Positions 5,171-7,050 of a DNA stretch of 7,050 nt are shown in pieces. The DNA comes from CAYQAJ01 sp964415245 (GTDB taxonomy: Bacteria > Planctomycetota > Planctomycetia > Pirellulales > Pirellulaceae). The stretch's first letter is position 1; each line of letters opens with the position of its first letter. Below the pieces are notes generated by a model. That model saw nothing but the letters and a program-made list of their open reading frames with translations. It did no database searches and had not been told where the DNA came from. The DNA lies in the NCBI GenBank assembly GCA_964415245.1, contig CAYQAJ010000263.1:1-7050 (forward strand), read 5' to 3'. Both the position numbers and the translations under genes were made by a program.

Positions 5171-6640
5171 ATGCGGCATCGCGTCGATCAAAGGAACTCT
5201 CGTCGATCCCTATTGTTGAATCCCCTGAGTTTCGCGGTCGTCGTACTGGCGGCATCCGCGTTGCTCGCGCCGAAAGTCGCAAGCGGTGGCGAACCGCGGC
5301 GGCCGCCGAACTTCGTCGTCATCTTCACCGACGACCAAGGCTATGCCGACGTCGGTACGTTCGGCGCCAAGGGGTTCGAAACGCCGAACCTCGACCGCAT
5401 GGCGGCTGAAGGAATGCGGTTTACCGACTTTCACTCGGCGGCGGCGGTTTGTTCGTCGTCGCGGGCGGCGCTCTTGACCGGCTGCTATCCGCAGCGCGTG
5501 AGCATCATGGGTGCCCTGGGACCCGGTGCGAACGTGGGCATTAACGAGGACGAGATTCTCCTTCCCGAGCTGCTTAAGCCGCGCGGCTACGCGACCGCCA
5601 TCTTCGGCAAGTGGCACTTGGGCGACGCGACGAAGTTCCTGCCGACACACAACGGCTTCGACGAGTACTTCGGTCTGCCCTACTCGAACGACATGTGGCC
5701 GTTGCACCCGACGAACAAGTCGTTTCCCGCCCTGCCGCTCATCGAAGGGGATCGCGTCGTCAACGCCGAGGTGGGCCACGAGCAGCAGGCTCAGCTCACA
5801 ACGTGGTACACCGAGCGGGCCGTGGGATTCATCGAGACGCACAAGGACGAGCCGTTCTTCCTTTACGTGCCGCACAGCATGCCGCACGTGCCGCTACACG
5901 TTTCGGACAAGTTTCGCGGCAAGAGCGAGCAGGGGTTGTACGGCGACGTGATCATGGAGATCGATTGGAGTGTGGGGCAGATTCTCGCAGCGCTGGACCA
6001 GTGCGGCATCGACGACAATACGCTCGTGCTATTCACGTCGGACAATGGCCCCTGGCTGTCGTACGGCAATCACGCGGGTTCGGCCGGCCCCTTGCGGGAA
6101 GGAAAGGGGACGACGTGGGAAGGCGGACAGCGCGAGGCGTGCATCGTCCGCTGGCCCGGCAAAATTCCCGCCGGCAGCACGTGCGACGAGCTGTGCACCA
6201 CGATGGACGTGCTACCTACACTGGCAAAACTGGCGGGCGCCGAATTGCCGACGGAGCGTATCATCGACGGGCACGACATCTGGCCGTTGCTTTCGGGCCA
6301 GCCCGATGCGAAGTCGCCCTACGACGTGTTCTATTACTACTGGCTGCACCGGCTCGACTCGGTCCGTAGCGGCAAGTGGAAGCTGCATTTCCCCCACGAT
6401 TACCCGGGGCTCACCGGCACACCGGGAAAAGATGGCGACCCTGGCGGGTACACGCAGGAGAAGACGGAACTGGCGCTGTTCGATCTGGAAAGCGATATCG
6501 GCGAAACGACGAACGTGGCCGACAAGCATCCGGAAATCGTCGAGCGGTTAAAGGACCTGGCCGAAAAAGCACGCGACGAGCTGGGCGACGCGCACCAGAA
6601 CCGCACGGGCAAGAACGTGCGTCCGGCGGGCCGAAGGTAG
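5171..6640 (+). CDS. Exported formylglycine-type sulfatase (arylsulfatase A-like)
   Basis: This 489-aa enzyme should hydrolyse sulfate esters of glycans or aryl compounds outside the cytoplasm. The signal peptide has a twin-arginine-like n-region SRRSLLL (10-16), a hydrophobic core (19-33) and a likely cleavage near KVAS (35-38). The alkaline-phosphatase-like domain follows, with metal ligands D54-D55 (TDDQG), the formylglycine site C94-S-S-S-R98 followed by AALLTG, GKWHLG (146-151; K147, H149), PHSMPH (234-239; H235), the SDNGP metal ligands D291-N292, and K312 in EGKGTTWEGG. The tail SVRSGKWKLHFP (397-408) and DLESDIGETTNVADKHPE (438-455) is standard for the family. The formylglycine core has Ser where the canonical CxPxR/CxAxR has Pro or Ala. 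GGAGG (5158-5162) eight bases ahead supports the start. It lies 48 bp after the small-protein pair and might share their transcript. Substrate unknown. Confidence 0.96.
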   Translation: MRHRVDQRNSRRSLLLNPLSFAVVVLAASALLAPKVASGGEPRRPPNFVVIFTDDQGYADVGTFGAKGFETPNLDRMAAEGMRFTDFHSAAAVCSSSRAALLTGCYPQRVSIMGALGPGANVGINEDEILLPELLKPRGYATAIFGKWHLGDATKFLPTHNGFDEYFGLPYSNDMWPLHPTNKSFPALPLIEGDRVVNAEVGHEQQAQLTTWYTERAVGFIETHKDEPFFLYVPHSMPHVPLHVSDKFRGKSEQGLYGDVIMEIDWSVGQILAALDQCGIDDNTLVLFTSDNGPWLSYGNHAGSAGPLREGKGTTWEGGQREACIVRWPGKIPAGSTCDELCTTMDVLPTLAKLAGAELPTERIIDGHDIWPLLSGQPDAKSPYDVFYYYWLHRLDSVRSGKWKLHFPHDYPGLTGTPGKDGDPGGYTQEKTELALFDLESDIGETTNVADKHPEIVERLKDLAEKARDELGDAHQNRTGKNVRPAGRR

Positions 6641-6666
6641 GCCTGATTCCGCCGGAAATACGTCGG

Positions 6667-6694
6667 CCGCTTTCCGCTTTCCGCTTTCCGCTTT
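6667..6694. repeat. Four tandem copies of CCGCTTT
   Basis: The heptamer CCGCTTT occurs four times without change at 6667, 6674, 6681 and 6688, just after the sulfatase stop and leading into CTTTTCTAAG. The array is pyrimidine-rich on the plus strand and purine-rich on the minus strand. Copy number could vary by slippage. It has no obvious hairpin and lies outside any supported gene. Confidence 0.9.
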
Positions 6695-6775
6695 TCTAAG
6701 CACACTCATCGCGGTACAGTTCGCATAGACGCAGGTTCGTAGGCCGACGATGCTCAACACAAAAGGGGGCGGACC

Positions 6776-6865
6776 GTGTTTCAGGCATTGCTGGCATTGG
6801 TGATCATAACGCTCCTGGTGTTCGCCCTGGTGGGCGCAACGGCGAAGGTGATCTTCGACAAGTGA
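6776..6865 (+). CDS. Possible 29-aa single-span membrane microprotein
   Basis: A GTG at 6776 opens 29 codons ending in TGA at 6863-6865. The product, starting MFQALLALVIITLLVF and ending AKVIFDK, is one continuous hydrophobic helix (about 2-22) with a short Lys-bearing tail, typical of small inner-membrane proteins that modify larger complexes. A GGGGGCGGA ribosome site (6764-6772) lies a few bases upstream. A TACAGT (6715-6720) could be a -10 box but its -35 is poor. It is not translated from the ATG at 6750, which is in another frame. I do not recognise a family; the evidence is the coherent helix plus the ribosome site. Confidence 0.45.
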   Translation: MFQALLALVIITLLVFALVGATAKVIFDK

Positions 6866-6873
6866 TGCCTGCT

Positions 6874-6945
6874 GCAACGGTTAGCCGCGACGCGCAGCGG
6901 AGCGTGCTGCTTGGGCAACGGTTAGCCGCGACGCGCAGCGGAGCG
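6874..6945. repeat. Two perfect 31-bp direct repeats 41 bp apart
   Basis: The same 31 bases, starting GCAACGGTTAGCCGCGACGC and ending GCAGCGGAGCG, occupy 6874-6904 and 6915-6945, separated by TGCTGCTTGG. Each unit contains CCGC and GCGG arms around GACGCGCA, so each can form a small hairpin. I recall this GTTAGCCGCGACGCGCAGCGGAGCG sequence as a common interspersed intergenic repeat in Pirellula-like planctomycetes; that is memory, not a search. It lies between the microprotein and the partial gene at the right edge. Confidence 0.9.
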
Positions 6946-7016
6946 CGTTGAGGAGGATCGATCGGCGCCGGGCACCGGCAACACGCCGAGCCACCGAACA
7001 ATGCGAAGGATACGCC

Positions 7017-7050
7017 ATGCCCTTCTACATCATCATCGAAACCGAAGCCG
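7017..7050 (+). CDS. Start of a gene running off the right edge (partial)
   Basis: ATG at 7017 is preceded by AAGGA (7006-7010) six bases away, a good ribosome site. Eleven codons are visible (MPFYIIIETEA) and the frame is open to the end. The alternating hydrophobic start suggests a β-strand of a cytoplasmic protein. An overlapping ATG at 7001 is in another frame and lacks a site. Too short to identify. Confidence 0.55.
   Translation, partial: MPFYIIIETEA

Noticed and set aside
5210..5887. A 225-codon minus-strand frame antisense to the sulfatase
   Set aside because: It overlaps the catalytic core of a clearly real gene and shows only low-complexity Arg-rich sequence.
6951..6980. AGGAGG followed by palindromic GC-rich sequence as a gene start or terminator
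   Set aside because: No ATG, GTG or TTG follows AGGAGG at usable distance, and the GCCGG-GCA-CCGGC hairpin (6967-6979) has no T-run.

Overview
The window looks like a chromosomal segment of a GC-rich planctomycete, probably of the Pirellula/Lacipirellula type. Four things point there. A Ser/Thr kinase with an N-terminal CxxC...CxxC ribbon lies downstream of an ECF sigma factor of the kind planctomycetes pair with kinases. There is a small exported protein of the 'planctomycete extracytoplasmic' TIGR03067 type and a formylglycine-type sulfatase. Several intergenic repeats resemble ones I recall from that phylum. This assignment rests on recognition of families, not on a database search.

Layout. 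Bases 1-120 hold a weak terminator-like hairpin and the leader of a GT-B type glycosyltransferase (121-1158, +). It converges, with a 29-bp gap, on a two-gene minus-strand unit read from right to left: an ECF sigma factor (3653-2904), a 192-bp spacer with a REP-like imperfect hairpin, then a transmembrane Ser/Thr protein kinase (2711-1188). The kinase tail is a run of 16 hydrophobic/Ala/Gly pentads followed by a membrane helix. A 368-bp divergent intergenic region with candidate promoters on both strands separates the sigma gene from a plus-strand series: the TIGR03067-like exported protein (4022-4480), a two-gene cassette of small acidic proteins with a 4-nt start/stop overlap (4551-4826 and 4823-5122), and an exported sulfatase (5171-6640). 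The right end is repeat-rich: a four-copy heptamer array, a possible 29-aa single-span membrane microprotein (6776-6865), two perfect 31-bp direct repeats, and the first 11 codons of a gene that runs off the window (7017 on).

How the genes may work together. The sigma factor and kinase form a plausible regulatory unit in which a membrane-associated kinase acts with or on the sigma factor. The cassette 4551-5122 has its own apparent promoter with an overlapping palindrome, as an autoregulated module would, but neither protein is basic or recognisably toxic. The sulfatase is a cell-envelope or exported enzyme for sulfated glycans. Nothing shows a mobile element transposase, CRISPR array, tRNA or rRNA. 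The parts best worth a second look are the kinase pentad tail, the small acidic two-gene cassette, and the REP-like and 31-bp repeats.
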